64,000 nucleotides of DNA, from the NCBI RefSeq assembly GCF_039545055.1, contig NZ_BAABRP010000005.1, positions 6,001 to 70,000 on the forward strand, given 5' to 3'. Shown piece by piece: positions 18,912 through 39,181 of the stretch. Origin of the DNA: Deinococcus carri. GTDB lineage: Bacteria > Deinococcota > Deinococci > Deinococcales > Deinococcaceae. Within the stretch, counting starts at the first letter, position 1. Each line of letters begins with the position of its first letter. Below the pieces are notes generated by a model. The model was not told the origin of the DNA, did no database searches, and saw nothing but the letters and a program-made list of their open reading frames with translations. The position numbers were made by a program, and so were the translations under genes.

Positions 18912-19622
18912 ATGAGACAAGACCGCGTGACGACACTGCTAGGAGCCGCGACCCTGCTGGCCCTGGGGACAGCGGTGGTGCTGGGCCTGCGTGCGCCGCT
19001 GGACGTGAATCAGGGGTCACTGGTGCGCTTGATGTTCGTGCATGTGCCGAGCGCGTGGCTGAGCTACCTGGCCTACGGCGGCACCGGCCTCTTCGGGCTG
19101 CTGTATCTGCTGACGCGGCAGCGGCGCTGGGACCGGCTGGCGATGGGCAGTGCCGAAATCGGCGTGCTGTTTACCCTCTCCACCATCGTGGGCGGGATGC
19201 TGTGGGCCAAGCCGACCTGGGGCGCGTACTGGGTGTGGGATGCCCGGCTGACCACCACTGCGCTGAGTCTGGTCGTGTACGGCGGTTATCTCCTGATTCG
19301 CGGCCTGATAGACGACCCCGAGCGCCGGGCGCGGGTGGCGGCGGTCATCGGCCTGGTGGGCACCTTGTATGTCCCCATCAACTACATGGCGGTGGAATGG
19401 TGGCGCGGTGTGCACCAGACGCAGACGCTGCGCCTGCTGGGCAAACCGAGTTTCGAGGCGGCCCCGATTTACGGCTGGGTGCTGCTGGCGGGGACCGTCG
19501 CCTTTACCCTGCTGTACGTCTACCTGCTGCGCGTGCGCGGCATCCTGGCCGCCCGCGAGGAAGCCCGCGAGGAACGTGAACTGATGGAAGACCTCGCCCC
19601 GCTGGAGGTGGCGCGTGGATAA
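18912..19622 (+). CDS. ccmC: Heme exporter/handling protein CcmC
   Basis: Presents heme to CcmE in the periplasm. 236 residues with six membrane segments. FVHVPSAWLSYLAYGG (about 41-56) holds the first conserved heme-ligand His, and WGAYWVWDARLTT (about 104-116) is the tryptophan-rich WWD-type heme-handling loop; the second His is likely in WWRGVHQTQTLRL. In-frame ATGs at 18888, 18900 and 18912 are possible; 18912 gives the usual N-terminus. Its last codons overlap ccmD by 8 bases. Confidence 0.93.
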   Translation: MRQDRVTTLLGAATLLALGTAVVLGLRAPLDVNQGSLVRLMFVHVPSAWLSYLAYGGTGLFGLLYLLTRQRRWDRLAMGSAEIGVLFTLSTIVGGMLWAKPTWGAYWVWDARLTTTALSLVVYGGYLLIRGLIDDPERRARVAAVIGLVGTLYVPINYMAVEWWRGVHQTQTLRLLGKPSFEAAPIYGWVLLAGTVAFTLLYVYLLRVRGILAAREEAREERELMEDLAPLEVARG

Positions 19623-19734
19623 GTACGCCGGATACGTGGTCGTGGTGTACGTGGTGACGTTCGTGCTGCTGGGCGCGTACCTCGCCTGGATGTGGCTGAA
19701 GTTGCGGACACTGCGCGAGGAGGACCGCGAATGA
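19615..19734 (+). CDS. ccmD: Heme exporter small subunit CcmD
   Basis: A 39-residue protein starting at GTG 19615 inside the end of ccmC and ending in TGA at 19732-19734, overlapping ccmE by 4 bases (ATGA). It begins MDKYAGYVVVVYVV, has one membrane segment (about 7-28), and a charged tail LKLRTLREEDRE, exactly the CcmD plan (one helix plus a basic/acidic tail). In system I, CcmD is needed for release of holo-CcmE from CcmABC. Its position between ccmC and ccmE makes the assignment firm despite the size. Confidence 0.9.
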   Translation: MDKYAGYVVVVYVVTFVLLGAYLAWMWLKLRTLREEDRE

Positions 19735-20189
19735 CGCCCGCCGCGCCCCTCCCGCGGGCCAGACGGCGCAGGCGCAATCCGCTGCCCATCGTGCTGGGCG
19801 TGGTGGCGCTGGTGGCGCTGACCGCCTTTATCGCCTTCGGGAACCTGGGCAAGAGCCTGGAATACTTCGTGACTCCCACCGAGTACACGCAGCAGCGTGC
19901 CGAACTGGAAGGCCGTCCCCTCCGTATCGGCGGGCTGGTCAAGGCCGTGCAGTACAACCCGCAGACACTGGACCTGCGGTTCAACGTGACCGATGGCGGC
20001 GCGACGTTCCCGGTGCAGTACCGCGGTGCCGTCAGCGACCTGTTCAAGGAAAACCAGGGCGTGGTCGTGCGCGGCGAGTTCCAGGGCAACACCTTCCACG
20101 CCTCCGAACTGGTCGTGAAGCACAGCGAGGAATACCACGTGCCCCAGACGCAGGCCGAACTCAAGGACCTGCTGAAGCAGAGTGAGTGA
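19731..20189 (+). CDS. ccmE: Cytochrome c-type biogenesis heme chaperone CcmE
   Basis: Membrane-anchored periplasmic protein that binds heme covalently and delivers it to CcmF. 152 residues: basic N-terminus, one membrane segment (about 17-37), then an OB-fold (LRIGGLVKAV, FNVTDGGATFPVQYRG, VVVRGEF). The heme-binding His is H131 in VVKHSEEYHVP, and the conserved Tyr is Y135, matching the H-x3-Y spacing of E. coli CcmE (H130, Y134). The ATG overlaps the ccmD stop. Confidence 0.95.
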   Translation: MTPAAPLPRARRRRRNPLPIVLGVVALVALTAFIAFGNLGKSLEYFVTPTEYTQQRAELEGRPLRIGGLVKAVQYNPQTLDLRFNVTDGGATFPVQYRGAVSDLFKENQGVVVRGEFQGNTFHASELVVKHSEEYHVPQTQAELKDLLKQSE

Positions 20190-20312
20190 TGAGGCATGAG
20201 CCATGAGTGATGCGTTGTTCCCGCGTGGGCAGGCGCTTACCCCGTCTCTGCCCCAATCCCTGCTCCGAACCTGCCCCCCCTCATCCCTCATCACCCATCC
20301 CTCATCCCTTTC
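20187..20312. repeat. Heptamer inverted arms between ccmE and ccmF
   Basis: Left arm 20187-20213 (GAGTGAT, GAGGCAT, GAGCCAT, GAGTGAT) and right arm 20278-20312 (CCCTCAT, CCCTCAT, CACCCAT, CCCTCAT) are related as reverse complements with 7-base period. The loop of about 65 bases shows nothing else. The right arm abuts the ccmF start. Confidence 0.7.
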
Positions 20313-20315
20313 CCT

Positions 20316-22307
<1,992 letters not shown>

Positions 22308-22327
22308 AGTTCCAAGCGAGATGACCT

Positions 22328-22903
22328 ATGACTGAGATGCCTTCCCCTCCCAACACCGCTGCCCCGGCCCCGCTGTGGCGGCGTCTGCTGCCCCCTCTGA
22401 TCGCCGCCGCGCTCGTCGCGGTGCTGGGGGCCGCCCTGCTGAATCCCTCCCGGAATGCGACCGATGGCGGGCCGCTCATCGGGAAGCCCGCCCCCGAGTT
22501 CACCCTGCAAAGCCTCGACGGCACGCGGGTCAGCCTCGCAACGCTGAAAGGCCGCCCGGTCGTGCTGAACTTCTGGGCCTCATGGTGCGGGCCGTGCCGC
22601 GAGGAAGCGCCGCTGTTCCGCGAACTCAGCACCAGGCAGAGCGGACAGGGCCTCGCGGTGGTGGGCATCCTCTTCAACGAGACGAAGGAGCAGAACGCCC
22701 GCGACTTCATCCAGGAATATGCCCTGGCCTATCCCACGCTGAAAGACCCCGGCATCGACACCGGCGTCAACTACGGCGTGTCGGGCGTTCCCGAAACCGT
22801 CTTCATCGACAAGGACGGCATTGTGCGCCACATGGACCGGGGCGGCCTGACGCGCGAGCGGCTGAATGTGGGGCTGACGAAAATTGGGGTGCCGGCGCTG
22901 TGA
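22328..22903 (+). CDS. ccmG: Thioredoxin-like CcmG/DsbE
   Basis: Membrane-anchored periplasmic thiol-disulfide protein that keeps the apocytochrome Cys pair reduced, fed by CcdA. 191 residues: one N-terminal membrane segment (about 20-38), then a TlpA-like fold with WASWCGPC (C87 and C90), the [15 protein letters not shown] cis-Pro loop and the family insertion. It overlaps the next gene by 4 bases (GTGA). Confidence 0.94.
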   Translation: MTEMPSPPNTAAPAPLWRRLLPPLIAAALVAVLGAALLNPSRNATDGGPLIGKPAPEFTLQSLDGTRVSLATLKGRPVVLNFWASWCGPCREEAPLFRELSTRQSGQGLAVVGILFNETKEQNARDFIQEYALAYPTLKDPGIDTGVNYGVSGVPETVFIDKDGIVRHMDRGGLTRERLNVGLTKIGVPAL

Positions 22904-23426
22904 GGGGGGACGCGGTGCGCGGTGCGCGGGAGGCGGGAAGGGCGCTGGCCTGCTGCCTTCTGCTCGCCGTCTCGCCTGCCCTGGCGGCTGCCCCCAGCCT
23001 CACCCCCCAGCAGCAGGCGCAGGCGGTAGCGGTGGAGCGGAATCTGCGCTGCCCGCTGTGCGATACGGGGGAATCCATCGCGGAGTCGCGGAGTGACATC
23101 AGCGCGAAGATGCGCGAGTCGGTGCGCGAGCAGGTGGCGGCGGGGCGGAGCGAGGGGCAAATCTACGACTACTTCGCGCAGCGGTACGGCAATTTCGTGC
23201 TGCTCGACCCGCCGAAGACCGGCCGCAACCTGCTGCTGTGGGGGGCACCCCTCGCGGCGCTGGCCCTGGGAGGCGCGGCGCTGTGGGGCTTCCTGGGCCG
23301 CCGTCGCCCGGCGGGTGAGGCCGCCCCCGCTGCCAGCCCGACCCCCGACGAGCCGTTCGACACCTACCTCGCGGAGGTGCGGCGCAACACGGGGCAGGAA
23401 CGGACGCGGCGGGACGGAGACAGGGC

Positions 23427-23430
<4 letters not shown>
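22900..23430 (+). CDS. ccmH: Cytochrome c maturation protein CcmH
   Basis: Thiol protein that acts on apocytochrome c with CcmG. 176 residues: signal peptide region (about 14-31), LRCPLCDTG (49-57) with the C51/C54 redox pair, a three-helix domain ([31 protein letters not shown]), a C-terminal membrane segment (about 103-122) and a short tail. The first 13 residues are encoded by heptamer repeats (GCGGTGC units at 22908-22930) and are probably not native. GTG start overlaps ccmG. Confidence 0.92.
22905..22940. repeat. Heptamer arm inside the ccmH start
   Basis: GCGGTGC repeated with 7-base period (GACGCGGTGCGCGGTGCGCG). It codes for the extreme N-terminus of CcmH. The unit family is that of 17093 and 17886; no facing arm is seen. 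Confidence 0.6.
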
Positions 23431-24463
<1,033 letters not shown>

Positions 24464-24467
<4 letters not shown>

Positions 24468-25063
24468 GCCTCAGCCACCGCAAGCTCAGCCGCCGCGCCC
24501 TGCTCGAACGCTGGTGGGTGCTGCCAGTGGCGGGCACGCTGGGGGCCTTCGGGTATATGGGCTGGTACGCCTCGCGCGTGACCTTCGGGAAACGGAAGGT
24601 GGGAGAGCCGGACTTCCAGCCGGGCGAGGCCGTGCGGGTGGCGGGCTTCGGGGCCTTCCGGCCGGGGGTCTGGACGGCGGTGCCCTTCACCTACGCGGGG
24701 CGACCCTGCCTGGCCCTGAGCGTGCCCCAGCCCGTGCCGGGCGGTCTGACCCTCGGGGGGCCGAATCAGGACAGTCCGGGGAGCTTCGTGGCCTACTCGC
24801 GGGTCTGCACCCATCTGGGCTGCTCCGTGAATCTGGTCCGCGACCCGGAGGTGCTGGCCTTCGCGTACAACTACCGGCCGCCGAGCGACGCGCGGCACCC
24901 CCAACTGGGCTGCCCCTGTCACTTCAGCGTGTTCGACCCCCTCCAGGCAGGCGAGGCGGTGTTCGGCAAGGCGAACGCACCCCTCCCCCGTGTGCGGTTG
25001 GAGGCACGGGGCGACGGCCTGTACGCGACGGGCATCGAGCCTGCGCCAGCGGCGGGAGGGTGA
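24464..25063 (+). CDS. Rieske iron-sulfur protein
   Basis: Membrane-anchored [2Fe-2S] protein of the type found in cytochrome bc complexes. GTG 24464 overlaps the stop of the previous gene. 199 residues: [10 protein letters not shown] twin-arginine-like start, membrane segment (about 19-36), then the Rieske fold with CTHLGC (C115, H117, C120) and CPCH (C140, C142, H143), i.e. both Cys-His ligand pairs plus the disulfide Cys. It probably works with cytochrome b and c subunits encoded elsewhere; its place at the end of the ccm operon ties it to respiration. Confidence 0.93.
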
Positions 25064-25528
25064 TGTGGTGGGCCTGACCTACACGCGCGGCGACCTGGCC
25101 GCCGCCTCGGCCGTCCTGACGGCCACGGCCTCCCGGCTGGCCGAACGGGGCGAGGCCCTCTGGCCGCTGGCGAGCCTCACACCCGAGCGGCTGGCCCAGC
25201 ACTACCCGGCGGAAGGCTGGCGCGTGGCCTGGCAGGGCGGTCAGGCGGTCGGCACCTTCGTGCTGCTGGACCGTGACGCCCTCTTCTGGCCGGAGGACCC
25301 CCCCGGCGAGGCGCTGTACCTGCACAAGCTCGGCATCCACCCGGACGCGCAGGGCCAGGGCCTCGCCCACCGGCTGCTGACGGAGGCCGCACGGGAAACC
25401 CGTGAGGCCGGGTGTGCCTTCCTGCGCCTGGACACGGCCGCCAGCCGCCCGAAACTCCGCGCGCTGTACGAGTCGGCGGGCTTCCGGGCGGTGGACGAGC
25501 GCGAGGTGAAGGGCTTCCGGGTGGTGCG

Positions 25529-26650
<1,122 letters not shown>

Positions 26651-26823
26651 GGGTTCTCCTGGGTGCAATGAGAGTGTCTTGCTGTTCCCCGTTCACTCTG
26701 AAGGGCGGACGCACCAGCGTTGTCTCCCTTTCTGCTGGGGAACTTTAGAGATGCGCTGCCCCTTCCCTCCCGTATGCTGGGCGGCGTGCTGACGAACGCT
26801 TGTTTGACCGGTGGGGCCGCCGC

Positions 26824-27690
<867 letters not shown>

Positions 27691-27744
27691 CGTCCCACCC
27701 AGCCTCTCTACGAGTCCCCGCAAGGAGCGAGGAGAAAAAGAGCG

Positions 27745-27790
27745 TGCCTCCCCCTCCCCTCACCCCCAACCCCTAACGCCTTACCCCTCC
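27745..27790. repeat. Heptamer-repeat arm before the MaoC-like gene
   Basis: CCCCTCA, CCCCCAA, CCCCTAA, CGCCTTA, CCCCTCC: degenerate 7-base units on a CCCCTNA theme. The reverse-complement theme (GGGGTAA units) appears at 58226-58262. No facing arm nearby. Confidence 0.5.
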
Positions 27791-27803
27791 CCAGGAGGCC
27801 CCC

Positions 27804-28289
27804 ATGAACGACGACCTCAACCGCCCGCAGGGCCGCTACTTCGAGGAACTCACGCCCGGCACGGTCATCCGCCACCGCGTCACGCGGACCATCACCGAGG
27901 CCGACAACGTGTTTTTCACGACGATGACGATGAACCCGCAACCGCTGCACCTCGACCGCGAGTACGCCGCTGCGACCGAGTTCGGCCAGCCGCTGGTGAA
28001 CAGCATGCTGACCCTCAGCCTGCTGGTGGGCCTCAGCGTGCCGGAGCTGACGCTGGGCACCCTGGTCGCCAACCTGGGCCTGACGGACGTGGTGTTCCCG
28101 AAGCCCGTCTTTCACGGCGACACCATCCGCGCCGAGTCGGAGGTGCTGGAAGTCCGCGAGAGCAAATCCCGCCCGAGCGCGGGCCTGGTCACGGTCGAAC
28201 ACCGTGCGGTCAACCAGCGCGGCGAGGTGGTGGCGCGCTGCAAGCGGACGGCGTTGATGCAGAAGAAGCCGTCAGCCATCAGCCGTTAG
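27804..28289 (+). CDS. MaoC family dehydratase
   Basis: Hot-dog fold enoyl-CoA hydratase-like protein of 161 residues. Seen: [13 protein letters not shown], the active-site region [12 protein letters not shown] (about 40-51) with Asn/His in place of the classic Asp-x4-His, and [27 protein letters not shown]. It probably works with the CitE-like enzyme upstream. The last residues PSAISR and the stop codon are encoded by a heptamer repeat (28268-28298), so the true C-terminus may have been altered. Confidence 0.88.
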   Translation: MNDDLNRPQGRYFEELTPGTVIRHRVTRTITEADNVFFTTMTMNPQPLHLDREYAAATEFGQPLVNSMLTLSLLVGLSVPELTLGTLVANLGLTDVVFPKPVFHGDTIRAESEVLEVRESKSRPSAGLVTVEHRAVNQRGEVVARCKRTALMQKKPSAISR

Positions 28290-28360
28290 CGGTCAGCAGA
28301 GGAGGAAGCCTCAGCGGGTGCTGGGGCTTTTTGCCGTTCGCTGACGGCTGAAAGCCACCG
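28268..28360. repeat. Heptamer inverted arms around the maoC terminator
   Basis: Left arm CCGTCAG, CCATCAG, CCGTTAG, CGGTCAG overlaps the 3' end of the MaoC gene; right arm about 28335-28360 (TTCGCTGACGGCTGAAAGCC) is its reverse complement. A terminator lies in the loop. Confidence 0.7.
28307..28332 (+). terminator. Intrinsic terminator after the MaoC-like gene
   Basis: AGCCTCAGC (28307-28315) pairs with GCTGGGGCT (28320-28328), followed by a run of T to 28332. Confidence 0.75.
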
Positions 28361-28367
28361 CTCCCCC

Positions 28368-29345
<978 letters not shown>

Positions 29346-29384
29346 AGTGACGACGCTACGCCCCGGCAGGCGGCCGCAACATGA

Positions 29385-31274
<1,890 letters not shown>

Positions 31275-31308
31275 GGACAGTGATGAGCGATGAGGGTTGA
31301 GGGATGAG

Positions 31309-31682
31309 GTGACGCACGCGCGGTTTGAGGACCTCATTGCGTGGCAGAAGGCGCGGGTACTGGCGCGGGAGATTTACCGGGTGACGCGGCAGGGGCGGTT
31401 TGCCGCCGACCGGGGGCTGAGCGGGCAGATACAGCGGGCCGCCGTGTCCATCATGTCCAACCTCGCGGAAGGGTACGAGCGGGGCCGAGCGAGCGAGTTT
31501 CATCAGTTCACGAGCATCGCCAAGGCCTCCTGTGCCGAGGTCCGCTCCCAGTTGTATGTCGCGCTGGACGTGGGCTACCTGACGCCAGATGAGTTCGGCT
31601 CCCTGATGGATCTCGCCGAAGAGGTCGGTCGTCTAACAGGCGGCCTCCGCGCCTCCCTGGAAAGAAAGCTACGCTCGGGAGC

Positions 31683-31686
<4 letters not shown>
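31309..31686 (+). CDS. Four-helix bundle protein (S23/IVP family)
   Basis: Member of the family first found in intervening sequences of bacterial 23S rRNA genes and also the family of the Avd proteins of diversity-generating retroelements. 125 residues with the typical pattern: [19 protein letters not shown] (about 5-23), [39 protein letters not shown] (about 38-76), then [11 protein letters not shown] and a last helix. GTG 31309 chosen at the native family start; TTG 31297 is further upstream inside the repeat arm. Its stop overlaps the next ATG. Function of free-standing members is unknown. No rRNA gene is near. Confidence 0.9.
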
Positions 31687-33682
<1,996 letters not shown>

Positions 33683-33749
33683 TTGCCGCTGGAAGCTGGC
33701 ATGGGCTTTCTGTGCCGCCTCCCGGCCAGGCCGTCCCGTAGGCTGAGGC

Positions 33750-34103
33750 ATGCGGAACCTCTGGGGAAGGCGGGGGCACGCCCTCATCGATTACGGCACG
33801 GCCCCCGCGCTGGCCTACGCCGCACGCCGGGCGGGCCTGGGCCGCCGGCCCCTGCGCTGCGCCGACACGTTCGTGGGGCTGATTCTGCTGGCCGTCACGA
33901 CCACGCGCACGCCCCTCGGGGTGGTGCGGGCCGTGCCGTTCAGGTGGCATGGACGGCTGGAACTGGCAAGCGTGTTCGCGCAGCTCGCCCTGCCGTGGCT
34001 GGCGGGCTTCGCGGGGGACAGGCGCGCACGCAGGTTCTTCCTGGGCTTTGCCGCGTACAACTTCCTGGTGTGGTGGACGACGGACTGGGCGGCTCAGGAG
34101 TGA
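33750..34103 (+). CDS. Small membrane protein, unknown
   Basis: 117 residues, with two hydrophobic stretches (about 38-52 and 72-84) and an Arg-rich N-terminus (RNLWGRRGHALIDYGTAPALAY). The start HALIDYG resembles SPW-repeat or DUF-type membrane proteins but I cannot be sure. TAGGCT (33739-33744) lies 5 bases before the ATG. The stop codon TGA is the first three bases of the structured repeat that follows. Confidence 0.65.
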   Translation: MRNLWGRRGHALIDYGTAPALAYAARRAGLGRRPLRCADTFVGLILLAVTTTRTPLGVVRAVPFRWHGRLELASVFAQLALPWLAGFAGDRRARRFFLGFAAYNFLVWWTTDWAAQE

Positions 34104-34277
34104 TGCCAAATTGCGTTGATTCCAAGGAATCAACCGAGCGAAGCGAGAAGCAAAAAGGACGGGGTTGCGGAGATGGAACCGCCCAGTGTCCAGAGCCGCC
34201 TCTGGACACGCTTTCAGGGCGGGCAGGAACATCTGGTGGTTTTCCAGATGTTCTGGAATCGAAGCAACCCCGTATGA
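34101..34277 (+). repeat. Structured dispersed repeat, copy B (177 bp)
   Basis: Begins TGATGCCAAATTGCG, ends CCCCGTATGA. Stem-loops: TTGATTCC/GGAATCAA (34116-34133), GTGTCCAGAG/CTCTGGACAC (near 34186-34210) and AACATCTGG/CCAGATGTT (near 34229-34253). Copy A at 12706-12903 keeps the pairing while changing the bases of the first stem. It also contains CGAGCGAAGCGAGAAG, a module reused at 38460 and 39056. Confidence 0.85.
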
Positions 34278-34313
34278 CACGGGCCGCCGCAGCCGTCCTC
34301 TAGACTGCTCCCC

Positions 34314-35498
<1,185 letters not shown>

Positions 35499-35523
35499 AA
35501 CCCAGACCCAGGGTTGCTCTGAC

Positions 35524-35695
35524 CAATGGTGCGGACAGTTTCATAACCTTCTGGACCTTTTCAGCGTTGGGACGGCGTTGCCGTCCACCCCCCTCCCCAA
35601 CCCCTCCCCCGCAAGGGGAGAGGGGCTTTTTGCGCCCCGCACGCCATTCTCGAATACATCTCTCCCAAGAGGATGCAAAACTGTCCGCACCATTG
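35524..35695. mobile_element. MITE-like element with 18-bp TIRs and 5-bp target duplication
   Basis: CAATGGTGCGGACAGTTT at 35524-35541 is repeated as the perfect reverse complement at 35678-35695. The flanks are CTGAC on both sides (35519-35523 and 35696-35700), a clean target-site duplication. The interior of about 136 bases has no transposase; it contains an intrinsic-terminator-like hairpin (CCCCTCCCCCGCAAGGGG, then AGAGGGGCTTTTT). It is therefore a non-autonomous element that would need a transposase elsewhere. Confidence 0.85.
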
Positions 35696-35796
35696 CTGAC
35701 AGCCTGTTCGAAAAGGTTCCTGATGGAAGGCGAAGTGCGCTGGGAGGTCGTGCCCGTTCCCCCCTCTCCTGCGGAGCTGTACCAGCCCCAGCCTCC

Positions 35797-36069
35797 CCCC
35801 TTGAACGCTTGATGTGCGACAGCGGGTTAGGGTAAGGCCAGAAGGTCAAGGTGGGCACCCAGCGGACAACCCCAGGCGGCATCAAGCCAGAGCAAGAGGT
35901 GATGGGCGGCGATTGTGGCACTCAGGCGCAGCCACCAAGTCTATCAGGCAGTGACTATCAGTCAGTACAGTGTGGTCAGGACGGTCGCGGCATCAAGAAC
36001 TGGCGTCACAACCTGGCACCTATTGATACCGGCCGCTGTTCTTTCCCTGTACATCAAGCGTTCAAGGGG
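35797..36069. repeat. 273-bp segment with 19-bp terminal inverted repeats
   Basis: CCCCTTGAACGCTTGATGT (35797-35815) is repeated as its perfect reverse complement at 36051-36069. No target duplication is evident. Reading frames inside are open but short and not like known proteins, so this is a second non-autonomous element or a decayed insertion sequence. Confidence 0.7.
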
Positions 36070-36082
36070 AGACAGCTCCTGT

Positions 36083-36159
36083 CCCCGGCTCCCACTCCGG
36101 GGAACTGTCAGTGAAGCTGGACGAACACGTCCAGACCCGGACTTTGCGGTGGCCCTGCC
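36083..36159 (+). repeat. Dispersed repeat (GGCTCCC...GTCAG type), copy 1
   Basis: CCCGGCTCCCACTCCGGGGA, then ACTGTCAGTGAAGCTGG, and CCCGGACTTTGCGGTGGCCC match 41788-41878 in the same order. It carries small palindromes. It starts directly after the 35797-36069 element. Confidence 0.65.
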
Positions 36160-36251
36160 CCTTTGGCCGTCCCTTCAACGTCAAGGCATCCTCAAGACCG
36201 ACTGTGCCTCCTGCACGGCGGGCCGCCGTACCCGGCCGCTAGCCTGCCCGC

Positions 36252-37133
<882 letters not shown>

Positions 37134-37148
37134 GGCTAAGCTGAGGGA

Positions 37149-37530
37149 GTGCGCCCTCAACAGCTGCCCCACCCTTGGAAAGGGCTGCTGGTCGCCGTCC
37201 TGGGTTTCCTGACTGTTTGGGCGCTGTGGCCGCTGATCTGGCTGGGCCTGAGCTTTCCGCGCCTCAGCGGGCAGGAACCCGACACGCCCGCTCTTTTCGC
37301 AGCGGCTCCCCGCGTTTTCCTCACCGGAGCGGTGGTGAAGGTCAGTGGCCCGGCGGGGGCGGTGCCTGGGCGTTATCTGCTGCGTTCTCAGGAACGGCTG
37401 GACGACCATCTGGCTGCCCAGGGCTGGACCTTTACCGACCAGATGGGCGCAGGGCGCTTCTACCAGCAACCGGGACACCGCCTGACAGCCACGTGCCGCC
37501 TCTATACCCGTCACTTCAGCGTGTGTCAGG

Positions 37531-37547
<17 letters not shown>
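37149..37547 (+). CDS. Hypothetical membrane-anchored protein
   Basis: 132 residues: one membrane segment (about 13-35) and an extracytoplasmic part with two Cys near the C-terminus ([14 protein letters not shown]) that could form a disulfide. The GTG is supported by TAAGCT (37137-37142) 6 bases upstream. Family not recognised. Its last 17 bases overlap the convergent recO. Confidence 0.65.
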
Positions 37548-38283
<736 letters not shown>

Positions 38284-38361
38284 AGAAACCGCCTCACGAG
38301 GTCAGTCTAGGGCGGCCACGCTGGAAAGAGGGGGCGGTGCGGCACGGTTGCGGGGGAGCGG

Positions 38362-38572
38362 TCAGCCTTCAGCTCTCAGCCGTCAGCGAAAGGAAGGCCA
38401 CGGGAGCTTGGGCTGAACGCCAGGGCGGTGCCCAGAAAGGTTCGGCAACCTTTCTGGGCCGAACGAAGTGAGAAACCGTGATAAGGGCGGCGCGCAGTGG
38501 AGTTGCTGCCCAGGACGCGCGGCAACGTAACGGCGTGCCGCCCTAACGCTCACGGCTGAAAGCTCCCCCACC
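38362..38572. repeat. Heptamer inverted arms with a nested palindrome module
   Basis: Left arm 38362-38390 (GGTCAGC, CTTCAGC, TCTCAGC, CGTCAGC) and right arm about 38548-38572 (CGCTCACGGCTGAAAGC) are reverse complements with period 7. Inside is a perfect palindrome, GCCCAGAAAGGTT (38430-38442) and AACCTTTCTGGGC (38447-38459), followed by CGAACGAAGTGAGAA. These fill the 324-base gap between recO and 38607; no gene is seen there. Confidence 0.75.
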
Positions 38573-38606
38573 TTCACCCACCTCGCCCCCCCGGTACACT
38601 CGCCCC

Positions 38607-39011
38607 ATGAGTGACTCCCGCCCCAAGAATCACAGCGCCCGCGACATGCTGCGGGAACTGTTTCCGGAATCGTACCGGGAACTGTTCGGCGAGAGCGGCG
38701 CGGCGGAAAGCCCCCTCACGCTGGGGCTGTACGCGGTGGCCGACGGCCGGCTGGCGCTGGTGCATGGCGACCAGCTCGCCGAATTCACGCCGCTGGACCC
38801 CAGGGGGCACAACGCCCTGCACTGCGACCTGTGCCACTACACCCGCTCGCGCAGCGAGGCCGCCATCTACCGGGTGGTGGTGGGCGCACGCCGGACCCGC
38901 TACGTGACCCTGTGCCTGGGCACCGAAGCCTGCCAGAAGCGGGCAGGCACGCAGGCCCTGGCGCACCTGGCCGGGCGCATCTTTCCTATTGAACGGCTGT
39001 ACGTGGACTGA
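38607..39011 (+). CDS. Small zinc-finger-like protein, unknown
   Basis: 134 residues, soluble. The second half has a Cys pattern like a treble-clef zinc finger: [14 protein letters not shown] (about 70-83) and [13 protein letters not shown] (about 98-110), similar in spacing to the FBP/FusB C-terminal zinc finger. TACACT (38595-38600) lies 6 bases before the ATG. The stop codon TGA forms the first bases of the next repeat. A role linked to the ribosome or translation factors would be a guess from the zinc finger. Confidence 0.65.
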   Translation: MSDSRPKNHSARDMLRELFPESYRELFGESGAAESPLTLGLYAVADGRLALVHGDQLAEFTPLDPRGHNALHCDLCHYTRSRSEAAIYRVVVGARRTRYVTLCLGTEACQKRAGTQALAHLAGRIFPIERLYVD

Positions 39012-39075
39012 TACCGACTCCGATGGAATCACTTCGTCAACGATTCCATCGGAGTCGCGCGAGAAGGAGCAAAAC
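39009..39075 (+). repeat. Palindromic repeat related to the structured repeat
   Basis: Starts TGATACC like copies A and B, then CGACTCCGATGGAATC (39015-39030) and its perfect complement GATTCCATCGGAGTCG (39042-39057), then GCGAGAAGGAGCAAAACGGG, matching the tail module of copy B. Confidence 0.7.
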
Positions 39076-39181
39076 GGGTTCCGTCTGAGCGGGGAGCCTG
39101 TCCCTGAACCGTGGACGGCAACGCCAGGCCTGCCCTACGTTGGGTGGCCGCCCCGTACCCAGCGGCTATGCTGGGCCGGAT

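Noticed and set aside
34101..34277. Small coding gene inside the structured repeat
   Set aside because: Frames differ between the two copies and stems, not codons, are conserved.
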